Shown: positions 1-12,012 of the stretch, one piece after another
Layout of the letters: the number at the start of each line of letters is the position of its first letter
Position numbering within the stretch: position 1 is the first letter of the stretch
Origin: Bipolaris cookei
Lineage: Eukaryota; Ascomycota; Dothideomycetes; Pleosporales; Pleosporaceae
Length of the DNA: 64,000 bases
Reading direction: 5' to 3'
Assembly (NCBI GenBank): GCA_002286855.1
Contig: NRSV01000022.1
Span: 1 to 64,000 of the forward strand
Notes under the pieces: generated by a model
The model's database searches: none
What the model was told of the DNA's origin: nothing
Seen by the model: only the letters and a program-made list of their open reading frames with translations
Position numbers and translations under genes: made by a program

Positions 1-3000
1 ATAGCAAGACTTATTCTGCCTTCACGAGAAGTCTGTATAGAGCGCTGTCGGCGCGGCATGGTGGTGGTTGTGGAGAGAGTCGCGTCAGGTTTGGTGGGGC
101 GGCCAGCTTACTGGTGTGGCCAGCTTACTGGTGGAGTACGTTATCTCAGCGCACAATGTACATATGTCCGATGGATAATTTTCCTATCGATCGATCGCAT
201 CATGCTGTCTTGCTCTGCACTATTATTATTATTATTATTCCATTAGTCTATATGCAACTCGGGGCTATGTAAGACTTTCGCCGTAGGCCGTTCTATCTTG
301 TTATTTACATGTGGGGGTTTGTTTTTCTTTGTGTGGTACTACTGTGGTGCTTCAGTCTTTGTCTGTTTGCGGCTAGGCCTCTAGCAGACGCCTGTTGCTC
401 TGCACTAAGTAATAAGGTAAAACACTAAAATGGCTTACATGCACGCGTGAGAGAGAAAGGCTGACATGCAACTCACGCAGGCAGACAAATTCGTCGCTAT
501 CATCATAATAACCTCAATTACCAATGGCCAGCGTCGAGACGTGTCGCCCGTCCAGCCTCGCATACTAATCCCCTTTCAAGGGTAACTCGCCAGGTAGGCG
601 CCGCGTCGGCAAAGCTTGATCAAATTCAATGCAATGCGTTCATGTTGTTACTCTCAACCATTAGTGATAATACAAGTCACAATTGTGTTACAAGTAACAG
701 GAAGGATTCTCTCCTTGACTAGAGACGAGAAGGCTGAAGGCCCAGGGACGTCCACGTCAGAAGGTAATGATCATCGCGGGGCTTGGGGTCACGTGATGTG
801 CCATCACGCCAAGACAGTACCATCAGTAATGGCAGGACTGTTATGTGATAGCAACCATCAGGAGCGGACACAACTATCAGTGATGGCAGGCCAGAAGTCT
901 GATGGCAGTAATGGAAGAAATGAGAATATAGGGATGGATGGATTCTATTATTACTCTCGTTGTGGTCAACTCAAATTGTACTTTCTTACTAGTTACTTTA
1001 CTTAACAAGATTGTTACTTAGTTATTCTGTCGAGCATAGAGTTGATTATCTTTACCTTTGGTTACTTCCATAACTCCTTTTCACTAAGAATCGCCAGGCA
1101 ATCACACGGCTTACCGCAGATTACCGTCTCGCCCTAACCCGGACCGAGATTAGGGAAGTATAGCCAGACCCCGTATAACAGTTGCCTGCCCCGATTCCCA
1201 GCCCCCCCTCCACACACACCCCAACTCAGGCATACTCTTCTTTGCAAACTCATCAAGCTAGCAACGGATAAAGAAATGCACTTGTAGAGAAAATGCGGAT
1301 ATACGCATGCACAGCCTGAGAGTGCCGGTACATGGGGGCGTGAGCCGGTTAGCCGTTTCTGCAGGCGCGGAAACACAGTTCGTTATCTCTATACCCGTTT
1401 AGTAGGTGTTCTTAGCTTCTCACCCCAATCGACGGCATACTAGTAAACAGGTGCGATATGCGAGGAGAACGAAGAGAAGAAAGAAGTAAAAAAGTATTGC
1501 CGAACTTGCCAGTGGGTTTCCAAGGCCCGATGGCGCAAAAGCCGAGGCTTGTTATCTGTGTGAAATGACCAACAAAGTCATCCATCTCCGCTTCCTGGTC
1601 AGCCCCATCCCACGGCTTTGTTCGAAACAAAAATGGGTTGCACGGAAGGAATGCGGCTCATGCAGTCTACTGTGCCCTTCTCGGCCCGATGGTTCTTCCA
1701 TAGCAAAGCATCGGCGATCCACTCGGAAAATTCAGGCATCGAGGATTTATATGTAGTTACTGACGCCAAATGGGGCAACGGTGCTTGTATTGAAAGCTTC
1801 GATCGTCGATATCCTACAGTTGTCTCGCTTGGCCCTGCTCGCCTTGCCCCCCAAACCTCGTAGATTCCACTCGTCAGGATATGATATGTACGCATCGGCT
1901 TAGGGTAAGAATGCGGGCGATGCATTGCCGCATGCATGTAGGTATATGCTTACATCTCTGTGTACACATGTCAAAGGTTTACATGCTGGATGGACAAGGT
2001 TTCGAGGACCCTTCTTTGTTGCTCATTGTCCTGGTATCTGGGTACGTAGCCAAGCTTCAGCCAAGTAAGATCCGGTAGCATCACACACGGCCCAAAAATG
2101 AACACGGCGACTAGAGAAATAAGCTTTCTAACGTGTACTCGGCCCATTTTCTGCAACTTTTGGGGTCGCGATCATGGAAGTCGACCCACTCTTTGTCAGA
2201 TACATACCCTCCCGTTCCCACGGGCGACTACTCCGTTGGAGGCCTAGAATCCTCTTGGTTAATTGAAATCAGACCAGACTAGGTCGCCGAATACAAACAA
2301 ACATTTGTGAGATGTATTCCTGAGGCGCAAACCTAGGCTGCTCTCGGAAAGATCGATCTGCGCGACCATCACGTGTGGCATATTCAGCGTATGCCAAGAC
2401 GGGCGGTACGTCCCGATTGCCGTTGTAGCGAGTCTGTAATGCATAAATACATATTCCTTTCGCTTGCGTACTAGGAAAAACACAAGTCCATTATGCAATG
2501 CTGAATCCATGAACTTCCGATACTGGTTGGTATGCCTAGTCCGGAACATGGTTCTGAACGGCGACTACAAGTTCAGCGGGCTGTAGTAACAACAAGGCCA
2601 CTAACAAAGACACTCAGAAGGACAGCACCCGTGAGCCGATCCCACAGGTCATCTGCCATATTGAAGCTCGGGGATGCCGAAGGTGCTCGGACAGGGCTGT
2701 GCAGACTTGCAGTACGGTTTAACTGCTGGCAAAAAAACAACAGCACATGAAGATATGGTTCAACATGGATTCGAGTACTAGATTGCCACATAGGATAGTA
2801 GACTTGCCAAGGCATTAGCAAACCCTCAGCTCTGTAAGTAGGGAATTCGGAATGGATTAATACGCAGTGAAAGATCTAGATTTCGGTGGGAACTTGAGTC
2901 CACGTGCCGATAGAAACAATATGCAAGGACGATGGTTTAGCTGGCAGAAGGAGATCTGTATACTTGTGACAAGTCAACTCCTGCGTCATTCCCCTATCCA

Positions 3001-3261
3001 TCCTCACGTGTCAAGTGCCGGAGTTTTCAGGTGCAGAAATATCTGTTTGAAAAGGTCATTATCTTCTTGAAGCTTCATCATGTAGCTCAACGCCTCCCAT
3101 CTAGATCCGTTTTACTCGTTCTGCTAAAGTACACGATGAACGTCAAATGAGAAGTGGAGAGCAGAGATACATCCGACACAGTGATTAATATACAAATGGT
3201 CCTCTTCAGGCTCGACGATGGGGTATGCTCGCATCATGCTCCGTCATTCTGGCGGACCAAC
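1..3261. other. Gene-poor left end
   Basis: I found no reading frame here with recognisable protein similarity, splice structure or codon pattern. All open frames are short and overlap on both strands. The only structures I can name are an ATT microsatellite at about 222-240 and the LTR-like repeat at 686-1180. The stretch after 1180 up to the TUF1 stop shows nothing I can assign. Confidence 0.5.
686..1180 (+). repeat. Degenerate solo LTR, same family as 29341-29805
   Basis: The repeat opens with TGTTACAAGTAACA and closes with ATAACA, so it has the TG..CA ends of an LTR. Its 3' half is nearly identical to the solo LTR at 29341-29805, including a run of more than 60 bases around 950-1016 and the segment near 1084-1095. 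The 5-bp flanks (aattg before, gttgc after) do not match, so no target duplication is visible. The 5' half has diverged by many transitions. I see no retrotransposon coding sequence next to it. Confidence 0.65.
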
Positions 3262-4696
3262 CTACTCCAGAACACGCGTCACCAAACCAGTGGCGACTGT
3301 CCGGCCACCCTCACGCATGTTGAAGCGCTGGCCAGTCTCCAAGACGTGCGGTGCGTGGAGCTCGCAAACCATCTCGACGTTGTCACCAGGCATGACAAGC
3401 TTCTCGTGGGCGTCCTCGGTACCTTCGGGCCAGAACAGCGCACACGACTCATCAGCAGTGCGGATGAACATTTGTGGCCTGTAGTTCTCGCCGAAGCCAG
3501 TGTGACGACCACCCTCCTCCTTGCTCAAGACGTACATGGAAACGAGGAACTTCTTGTGGGCCTTGACCTGTCCGGGGACGGAAACGACCATACCACGACG
3601 AACTTCGTCACGCTTGACACCACGTAGAAGAAGACCAGAGTTGTCACCAGCGCGAGACTCTTCGCAAGACTTCTTGAAGGTCTCAATGTCGGTAACCTTG
3701 GTCTTGATGGGCGCGGTACCCTTGCCGACGAGCTCGACTTCAGCATCACGCTTCAAAATACCTCGCTCAACACGGCCAGAGACGACGGTACCACGACCAG
3801 CGATGGAGAAGACATCCTCGACGGCCATGAGGAAAGGCTTGTCAGTCTCACGCTGAGGAGTAGGAATCCATGAGTCGACGGCCTCGAGCAGCTCATCAAT
3901 CTTGGTGACACCAATTTCCGGTTGGCGGTTCTCGATGGCACAAAGGGCAGAGCCCATGACAATGGGGGTCTCGTCACCCTCAAAACCATAGCTGCTGAGC
4001 AGCTCGCGCATCTCCATCTCGACGAGCTCCAACATCTCCTTGTCCTCGAGAGCGTCGACCTTATTGACGAAGACAACGATCTTCTGGACACCGACCTGGC
4101 GGGCGAGCAGCAAGTGCTCGCGGGTCTGGGGCATCTGACCGTCGGAAGCGGCAACAACAATGATGGCACCATCCATGTTGGCGGCTCCCGTAATCATGTT
4201 CTTGATGTAATCAGCGTGACCGGGGCAGTCGACGTGGGCGTAGTGGCGGTTTTCGGTCTGGTACTCAATGTGGGCGGTCGAGATGGTGATACCACGCTTG
4301 CGCTCTTCGGGAGCCTTGTCAATGGAACCATAGTCGAGGTATTTGGCAAAGCCCTTTTCTGCTTGTCGCTTGGTGATGGCGGCTGTGAGAGTGGTCTGCA
4401 GCGTGTCAGTCTGGTGACGTCTAAGACATTTGGTGGGATGTACTGTACCTTTCCGTGATCGACATGGCCAATGGTACCTGGAGACAGTCAGCAAAGTCAC
4501 ACCTGGCCTGAATGACAAGATACATACCAATGTTAACATGAGGCTTGTCTCGTGTGAAGGCGGCGTAGTTGCGGACGCCATTCATCCACCTGCTGGTGCC
4601 CTGCGCACCCAAGGCATTCTGCACCGGCGAGACGCCACGCTGGTACTGCACGGCAGCACGCGAAGTGCGCAGGAAAACCTTTGAAAAGCTTGACAT
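3262..4696 (-). CDS. TUF1: Mitochondrial translation elongation factor Tu
   Basis: Three exons: 4528-4696, 4449-4477 and 3262-4395. The GTPase delivers aminoacyl-tRNA to the mitochondrial ribosome. The first exon encodes an Arg/Ser-rich presequence starting MSSFSKVF. The 29-nt second exon carries the P loop as GTIGHVDHGK, and the third continues with TTLTAAITK. DCPGHADY (G3), NKVD (G4) and a GSAL stretch (G5) follow, then the two beta-barrel domains ending VTRVLE. The product is about 443 residues, normal for mitochondrial EF-Tu. Taking the long exon-3 frame alone would lose the P loop, so the tiny exon is needed. The GTPase motifs are intact. The gene is transcribed divergently from the hydrolase gene, about 420 bp away. 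Confidence 0.95.
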
Positions 4697-5114
4697 GATT
4701 GACCCGATTACAGGACGCGGAAGAAGCGAAGGCAACGCAATTGGCCAAGATGGCGATGTTGAATGAGGGCGGCGAGACTCAAATCATTTTCTTAGCGCGA
4801 GAAGATGCTTACACTGGCCCTTGTCCAATCAGATGAGGGGGAGATCCGAGCTCTCCCACTCTGCATCGGAGAGGCATACCAATGCGGGCAGCAGAGACAT
4901 AACTGATTATCTTCCTTTTTATCTAATTAATCTGGGGTTCTTTAATTCACCGAAAGAGTCGAGAGTGCTACATCTCTTCGTCTCGGCGTGCCGGCTAGAT
5001 CCGCTGGTTCAAGGTGGTGCCGGCCTGGACATCTCGATTTGCGGGCAGTACCCGAGGCTCAATTCGGTCGGCGGCAGCTGTAAAAGTTGCATCGTCATAT
5101 CCAAAACACCACAC

Positions 5115-6644
5115 ATGTCTCTCCGTACACTGACAAGAGCGCCGCTGAGCTGCGTATCGCGGACCCGTGCTACCTGCATCATGCCATTGCGTGCAAACAT
5201 TACAAATCCCGCCTGGGTGAGCGGGTCAAGAATGGTACAATGGCGGCCCTTCTAACCCAGCACTACGCGTGCCAATGCATAGCATACTGACGGCACACAG
5301 TACGCCACGCCGATGGCAGACCTCCTGAGGGCGGAAAAGGACGATGATCCCGACGATGTCATTTTCACCAACAATTACGGCGTGCGCAGCATCGAACTCA
5401 ATCGGCCTAAGAAGCTCAACTCGCTCAATGGCTCTATGGTGCGCAAGATCATTCCGAGGCTGCAAGAGTGGGAAAAGTCGGAACTGGCAGGCGTCGTTGT
5501 CATCAAAGGCAGCGGTCGCGCATTCTGTGCCGGCGGCGATGTCGCAGCATTGGCAGCGTGGAATCGGCAGGGACCAAAGGGACAGCAGAGGAGCGCAAAC
5601 TACTTCGGCCTGGAATACAAGCTGGATCACCTGATTGCTACCTACACCAAGCCGTATGTTGCCTTCATGGATGGCATTACCATGGGTGGTGGCGTCGGAC
5701 TGTCGATGCACGCGCCTTTCCGAATCGCGACCGAAAACACCCTCTTCGCCATGCCTGAGACGACCATTGGCTTTTTCCCGGACGTTGGTGCCTCCTTCTT
5801 CCTGCCACGCATGGAAGGTGCGCTCGGTACCTACCTCGCTCTCACATCGGAGCAGCTTAAGGGCGTGGATGCCTTCTACCACGGCGTCGCAACCCACTAT
5901 ATCCACTCCTCTACCCTGCAACAGCTCGAGGCACGTCTCGCCGAACTCCAGTTCCCCGACTACATGAAGCTCGACGAGCGCTTTAGAATCATCAATGCTA
6001 CCATTGAGGAGTTCAGCACCGGCCTACCTGCGGAGCGACCCCATATCTCTGGTGAACTGCGCAGGACAATCGACAGTGTTTTCCACGTTGACCAGCCAAG
6101 CATCACGGACATCATGGCGTCTCTTAACAAAGTCAAGAAAACACATCCAACCCCCGAAATCCAGACGTGGGCTGGCAAGACCATTCAAACCATCAACAGC
6201 CGCTCTCCCATCTCTGTTGCTGTAGCTCTCAGGCAGATGCACATCGGCCGTCAATGGTCTATCGCGCAAGCATTCCAAAGAGAGTACTCTATTGCTTCCA
6301 AATTCATGGCTCACCCTGATTTCGTCGAAGGCGTGACAGCACGCCTTGTCGAGCGCAAGAAAGAGCGACCCAACTGGAAGCCTAACACCCTTGACGATGT
6401 CAACAAGACCGACGTCGATGCTTTCTTCGAGGTTGGCAGCGAGCCGCCACTTCCGCTCATTAGTCAATCAGACTACAAGCAATACCCACATGTATGGATT
6501 GGGCTACCAAGAGAGGATGAGATTCTCAAGGAAGCAGCAGGCAAAAAGACTGAGGACGTTGTCGCCAAGTTGCTAGAAAAGTACGAGGGCAAGCAAGGTG
6601 TCAGGGAGAAGATCGCCGAGGTTCTTGACAGATTTCAAAAGTAG
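5115..6644 (+). CDS. HIBCH: 3-hydroxyisobutyryl-CoA hydrolase, mitochondrial
   Basis: Two exons: 5115-5216 and 5301-6644, joined in frame through an 84-nt intron (GTGAGC..CACACAG). The product of about 481 residues hydrolyses 3-hydroxyisobutyryl-CoA in valine breakdown. The start at 5115 is preferred over the internal ATG at 5313 because it adds an Arg/Ser/Thr-rich, acid-free leader (MSLRTLTRAPLSCVSRTRA) typical of a mitochondrial presequence. The crotonase fold shows GRAFCAGGD (oxyanion hole), GITMGGGVGLS, and the catalytic Glu and Asp in FAMPETTIGFFPDVGASF. The C-terminal extension with SSIAQAFQREYSI-like sequence and a GVTARL segment marks the hydrolase branch rather than enoyl-CoA hydratase. 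Confidence 0.93.
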
Positions 6645-7851
6645 AAAGGTATTAACCTTGGCCAAACCCACTAATTGGTTGTTTGAGTCCAAATGCTCGT
6701 ATTAGAAATCCGCGTATTTGCTGAATTTACTCCGCCTTGATCATTCACCAAACTCCTGGTTTCCATTACTTCTTGAAAGTTCCTTTCTTCTTTGCTCCGT
6801 CTTCCCTAAGCTCGTCTTTATTTCAATAAATCCATCCGTCTAGAGATTGGATTGATTGAATCATGGCAAATTCACTTTTCTGCTTGGCCTGCGACATGCG
6901 GAAGACGGTACTGAGCTTTCCGTTGGTACCCAAAGACAAAGGGCGGTATGCCAGTTTGTTCTTCCCACAAGTTGTCAAAAGCACATTACTACCATGAACT
7001 CGCTGAGAAGCAATTCCGGATCACCAACGAAGATGAGCCGTGGATGTATTGGACCAATGTCACTTGGGTGAGTTTTCCGGTGAATATTACGTGTTGTATG
7101 CACCAGAAAAACAGTTTTGATTTCACAAGATTTTTGAGCTCATCCGCTGCTGCCTAAATGCCAAGTGTGTACTGATAAGGCAGACTTGCTTCTTCTTTAC
7201 ATGCGTCATCGACGTGGACCATGAGGCCGCTCTTTGGAAAAACCAGGCAACACCTCGTGTTGCCTGCAGCAATAACACATGGCAATTATATTTACTAGGA
7301 TTATGGTATGACAAGATCGATGAGATGCCGTTTTAAGCGCCAGGAATCTATTCTGGTAAGGGTGGGGGCTAAACGGCGGTTCTCTCCACCCACACCAGGA
7401 GTTCACAGCCCCCAAACATGATGACATCAACTCTCTATCCGCTTTGGATATCTAAGCATGGCTGCCTGCCTAGGATATCAAGCTTGAGGCTTCGAATCTC
7501 CGCCCCACTGTCAGATAAAAAGCGTAGTTCATTGCAAGTCCTCCCAGTGTGATTGGTTGTCTAAGCGTTGAGCTGAGGCTGAGACGGCGGTAAGCCATTG
7601 ACCCAATTGGGGCATACCGCGGCTTGGCCTAAGTTACGATTGAGGGACTCAATCTATCTCCACACTCAGCTTGTGGCTGTGTAGTTCTATGCTTATAAGT
7701 AGTCTTTTCCTTGCTGTTTGTTTTACTGTATTGTCCTAATCTTTTCACACCGCACCACTGGGAGGAATTGACGAAAACCATTGAGCAAATTTATGACTAT
7801 ACTGTATTTCAAGACCTATTGGCTAAACAGCGATTAGATTGGCCAGTCAGA
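6645..7851. other. Intergenic region with promoter-like end
   Basis: No supported gene. A short frame around 6980-7070 encodes a hydrophilic, fairly protein-like stretch (HYYHELAEKQFRITNEDEPW), but I could not connect it to a start, splice sites or a family. It may be a gene relic. A TATA-like CTTATAAGTA at about 7690-7700 lies about 155 bp upstream of the oxidase start codon. Confidence 0.3.
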
Positions 7852-9894
7852 ATGTCAGCTATAGAGCGGCAACCGTTGTTGGATAAGAAGATTGCCCTCA
7901 ATCACGAACTTCAGATTAGCGATGATGGGCTTGGATACACAAAAAGAGCTGTGAGAAGAAGCTTAGGAAATACTCTTCGCAAGGTTGTTGTGCTGCCCTT
8001 GATCTGTAGCCTTGCTGCATATGGATCATATACCCTTTTCAGACAGCATCTCCGCTCAAACGTACCGTTGTCGTCACCAACCCAACATTCCGGCTCCTTC
8101 AACTACACTTGCCTACCTGGACAGTCTTGCTGGCCAACGACAGATGAATGGAGCGCCTTCAACAAAAGCATCAATGGCCATCTTAAACTGACTGTGCCCT
8201 GGGCTGAGCCATGCTATCTTGACTCATCCAGTGAAGAGTGCAAAACCGTGGCGAAAAACTATGGCAATGGATTATCGCGAACAAACCAGTACGGCTCAGG
8301 GGAGTTCCTCGATTGGGAGAGATGTGGTGAATCGCAATGCGCCCTAAACTCCTTCAACACTTCAGATTCTGTTTCTGGTCCCTGCTCGCTCGGACGATTC
8401 TCCTCATATCATGTCGAAGCCAGATCTGGAAGCGATATCAGTAGGACACTGGATTTCGTTCGCAAACATGGTATTCGAGTCTCGATCAAAAACACTGGAC
8501 ATGACTATTTTGGTCGATCTACTACTCCCAACTCTCTTGCAATCTGGACGCACAACATGAAAGATACCAAATTTCATAAGACTTTTCAGCCTCAAGGATG
8601 TAATACTCGCTATGAGAACATTGGCGAGATCGGTGCTGGCATACAGGCTCAAGAATCATGGGAAGCTTTCGAGCCACATGGCATGCTCGTCACCGTAGGT
8701 GCGTCGGCATCTGTTGGTATCGCAGGAGGCTACGGCCAAGCAGGCGGCCACGGACCGCTGGGACCCAAGTACGGGCTCATGGTTGACCAAGCTGTCGAGT
8801 TCGATATCATCACTGCTGATGGTAAACAACACACCATCAACGAATGCAGTGATCCAGACCTCTTCTGGGCCATGCGTGGAGGAGGAGGCGGAACCTATGC
8901 AGTGCTCACATCATATAAGTTCCAGCTCCACCCAGCTGTTCCTATCAACGTATACCACTTCCATGCCAACTTCCCAGCACCGAAGAACATCTCCGATTCG
9001 AAGATTCACCAAGATATTCTGACTGGACTTGCCTCAAACCAAGCCCTCTTTGGCAAACATGGAATTGCCGGATACAACTTTGTGCTACCAGACCACGTAA
9101 TATTCGTGCAAGTCATGCCATCCAACGATACCGAAGCGATCAAGACTATCACTTCAGAGTGGCGTAACCTTCTTACAAACATCCCTGATATCGAAATCAC
9201 CGCCGATGACTACTACTCATTCGAAAAGTTCTCCCAGTGGCACGACTTCACCGAGCAACCCGAGCTCGCGCGCAATGGAGCTGTTGGTTTAGGATTCAAA
9301 GGTGTAGGCCGCTTCATTCCACGCACTCTCTTTGAATCCGGTCAGAGCATTGAGAAACTAGTAGAAGCAGTCATGGCTTCAATACAGTACTCGTACGCCA
9401 GACACGGCTCAGGAGGCGTACAGCTGTACGCTACAGGGCCTGACAACTTTCCAGACAATGGCAAAACGAGTGTGAATCCTATCTGGCGAGATTCTCTGTG
9501 GGAAATCGTCATGGGCCAGTTTTGGACCACTGCTACACCGCCGGATACCCTGTCGCCAATCCAGGACATAGTCACCGCCATGGTTGGGCCCCTCAAGGCG
9601 TTAACGCCCGGCGGTGGATGCTACCTAAACGAGGGTGACTGGTCTGAGAAGAATTGGCAGGAGACGTTCTTCGGTGTGCAGTATGAAAAGCTGCTCTCCG
9701 TGAAGAAGCGCTACGATCCAACGGGCTTGTTCAATTGCTGGAAGTGCGTGGGCTGGACGGGATATGATGAGTAAGTCTCGTGATCCCAATAATACAAACA
9801 AAAGCTAATTTGTGATAGTCCAATGTATTCTTGCTACGCACAGTCTCGACATGCTCCACAACCATCTATACCGCTAGGCCCTCTCAACGGATAA
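7852..9894 (+). CDS. Membrane-anchored FAD-linked oxidase, berberine-bridge (BBE) type
   Basis: Probable exons 7852-9770 and 9819-9894; the 48-nt intron is GTAAGT..GATAG. If the intron is not spliced, the protein ends three residues later at 9774. The ATG at 7852 is chosen because upstream codons in the open frame are unlike coding sequence. The product is about 664 residues. An N-terminal basic segment is followed by one hydrophobic helix (about residues 45-65), then a long lumenal or extracellular part. The FAD-binding PCMH domain shows KNTGHDYFGRS with the His expected for flavin attachment, and GGYGQAGGHGPLGPKYGL. The C-terminal BBE segment contains YLNEGDW and RYDPTGLFNCW. The family oxidises varied alcohols, sugars or alkaloid intermediates, so the substrate cannot be told. 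No secondary-metabolite cluster is visible around it. Confidence 0.85.
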
Positions 9895-10176
9895 TTACAG
9901 AGCTCTGGGTAGCTTTTCCTGTTTACTCTTTTATTTCATTGTCCCTTAAAAACTGGAACTTATCTTGAATGTACTGTAGCATTTCTTAGTCGTTTCTCTG
10001 CGCCCAATTCCATCGATACTCCTTTTCTGTTGCATCTTCTTGTATTGCACTTGTAGTTAATACATATATTTTATAGTTTTGAATACGCTGAATGCGGAGA
10101 CAGCCACATGTGACAGGTCTCTCTCGGTATTAGCTCACAGATTGACACTACGGTCCAAACACAAAGGCAAGTAACC

Positions 10177-10970
10177 ATACACTTCCCCATATTTGCTGTT
10201 TTGGCGGCACTCCCCTTTCTCGCCGCTGCTCTTGGATATGGCCACCGCCGTGTCCAGGGCCGCGATGTCAAGACCGAGGTCGTACTCGTCACCCAGACGG
10301 TGTACACAACCATGGTCATCGCTCCAACCCCCACCATCACTGCCTCATAGGCACCCACGCTGAACATCCTCACCATCGGTGCTCCAAACACCATTGCGCC
10401 TGCCCCCCTCACCTTCTGTCGCCACCCTGGCAAAGCCGCCCCCGAACTCATACGCCCGCTGGTACCCACCCCCAACAACGCCAGCATCGTCAATTCCTGC
10501 GACTACGACGTCTGGGTCTCCTTCATCGGCGGTCACAAGAGCTGCGGACCTGGCAACACCGACTACCTCGTCCGCGCCAACACCACATACACCGAGTCTC
10601 TCCGTCCATGCATTATAGGCGGAATCTCGCTCAAGGTAGCAATGACGGTAGTGGGTCTCACGAAACCCATGCAGTTTGAATATACCGTCAGAGCCGACAA
10701 GAAATACGTGTGGTACGATATCGCGTATCTAGACTGCATGGTTAGGAATGGCATGGGGGTCAACGATTTCGCGGGGTGTGTCAGGCATGAGAAGGGGATT
10801 CAGGCTGTGGGTGGAAAAAGTTGTGTGGGATTTCATTGTGTACCTGGGTTGAGTGTGCGCAGTTGGCGTATATGGTGCCGGAGTTCGGTGGTGTGCCTGG
10901 GGCGCCTGTCGGCACTTGTGGAGTTGAGGCAGGAGGTGCGTTTGAGATTTATGCAGGGAATAGGGCATGA
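10177..10970 (+). pseudogene. Broken BYS1-type thaumatin-like secreted protein gene
   Basis: A single reading path resembles small secreted fungal thaumatin-like (BYS1) proteins. A hydrophobic signal-peptide-like leader (HFPIFAVLAALPFLAAALG) is followed by a domain with NSCDYDVWV, SCGPGNT, YDIAYLDC and SCVGFHCVPG. It ends with CAQLAYMVPEFGG, PVGTCGVEAGG and FEIYAGN in another frame. Three lesions are visible: ATA where the start codon should be (10177), an in-frame TAG at 10348-10350, and a one-base frameshift near 10849-10851. The first two fit C-to-T changes on one strand or the other (ATG to ATA, CAG to TAG). An intron ending at the TAG cannot be fully excluded, but it would not repair the start or the frameshift. 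Confidence 0.7.
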
Positions 10971-12000
10971 GCGGAGGAAAAGAGGTAAGAAGAAGGTAAG
11001 ACGAATTGCGGCTTTCTACTTTCTTTTGTATTTTGATGGCTTCTGTTTATAGGATAGGTTTCTGGCATGTTTTCGTATAGGTGTCGAGTGTAGAGGGTGG
11101 AGGAACTATATAATCATCTCCATTCTCTTTCTCTGGGTGCCGGCTTTTTTCTTTACCATAGAGGGAGATCATCGACACATCGGCAAGCAACGAGAGGATG
11201 TTGATGTATATCAAACGCTTGTCTGATGGCAGCACGGATCATTCCAGGATTTGAATTTCTGGGTATGGTAATTTGAGTATTTGATTAAATGTACAAGTAT
11301 ATAAGGAAAGATTGGGTGATGTGAAGTCTTTTTTCATGTTGAACAAGATGAATTTGAAATATGTGGTTGGCGAGTTCGTTCACAACAGAAGGTTGGGCGG
11401 GTTGCAGCTTGTTAGCAGGGGAAACTGTGGTGTTGGACTTTATTTAATTGCTCGGATAATAGCAAATAGCAATCATATGAAAACAGTAATCATAGTGCCT
11501 GCAGCGGTCCGATATGAATTTGGGGAGACGCGGGTAGACACGTGATTAGCGGTCGGTCTGTAGCTTTAGCATGAATTTTGCACTTGCCAGCCCAACACAT
11601 GAATTCTACAATCTAGTGTCAGAGCTTGTCGTTGCCATACCAACTACGCAGCATCCTTTTCTCTGGTGCAACCAAGAAGTGTCATTGTCATGACTGCTGG
11701 TTCCTAGTTAGCGTGCTAATTCATCGAAGCCTAGCCACCTGTGTCCTCACTCATGCCAAAATACTCTGACCATACTCTATCATTTTGGCTAGTCCACAGT
11801 TCTCCGGAAAACTGTCCAGTCTATGGGTGTTTGGAGGGAACGAAGTCTGGATTGCATATGACGCAAGGATACTTGTTATCGATAAGACAAGTACCGAGCT
11901 AAACGCGTACTACCGCTTCCGTCGTCCACGCCCGCGTTTGGGGCGAGGAAGCCGAACGCGCCATTTGCACCAGCCTTTTGCAGCATGCGATACACCCCGC
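10971..12000. other. Intergenic region
   Basis: No supported gene. The reading frame of the next gene stays open back to 11785, but its upstream part is Arg-rich and uncharacteristic, so I treat it as leader sequence. Confidence 0.4.
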
Positions 12001-12012
12001 ATGTTAGCCAAC

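Noticed and set aside
616..1005. 129-residue frame near the left end
   Set aside because: It lies mostly inside the LTR-like repeat and has no coding features.
3922..4458. Long frames antisense to TUF1, CDC48, NHA1 and MKT1
   Set aside because: They are shadows of strongly biased codons in the real genes, whose motifs are on the opposite strand.
6856..7157. Possible small gene with a protein-like segment around 6980-7070
   Set aside because: No start, splice sites or family could be fitted; kept only as a note in the intergenic entry.
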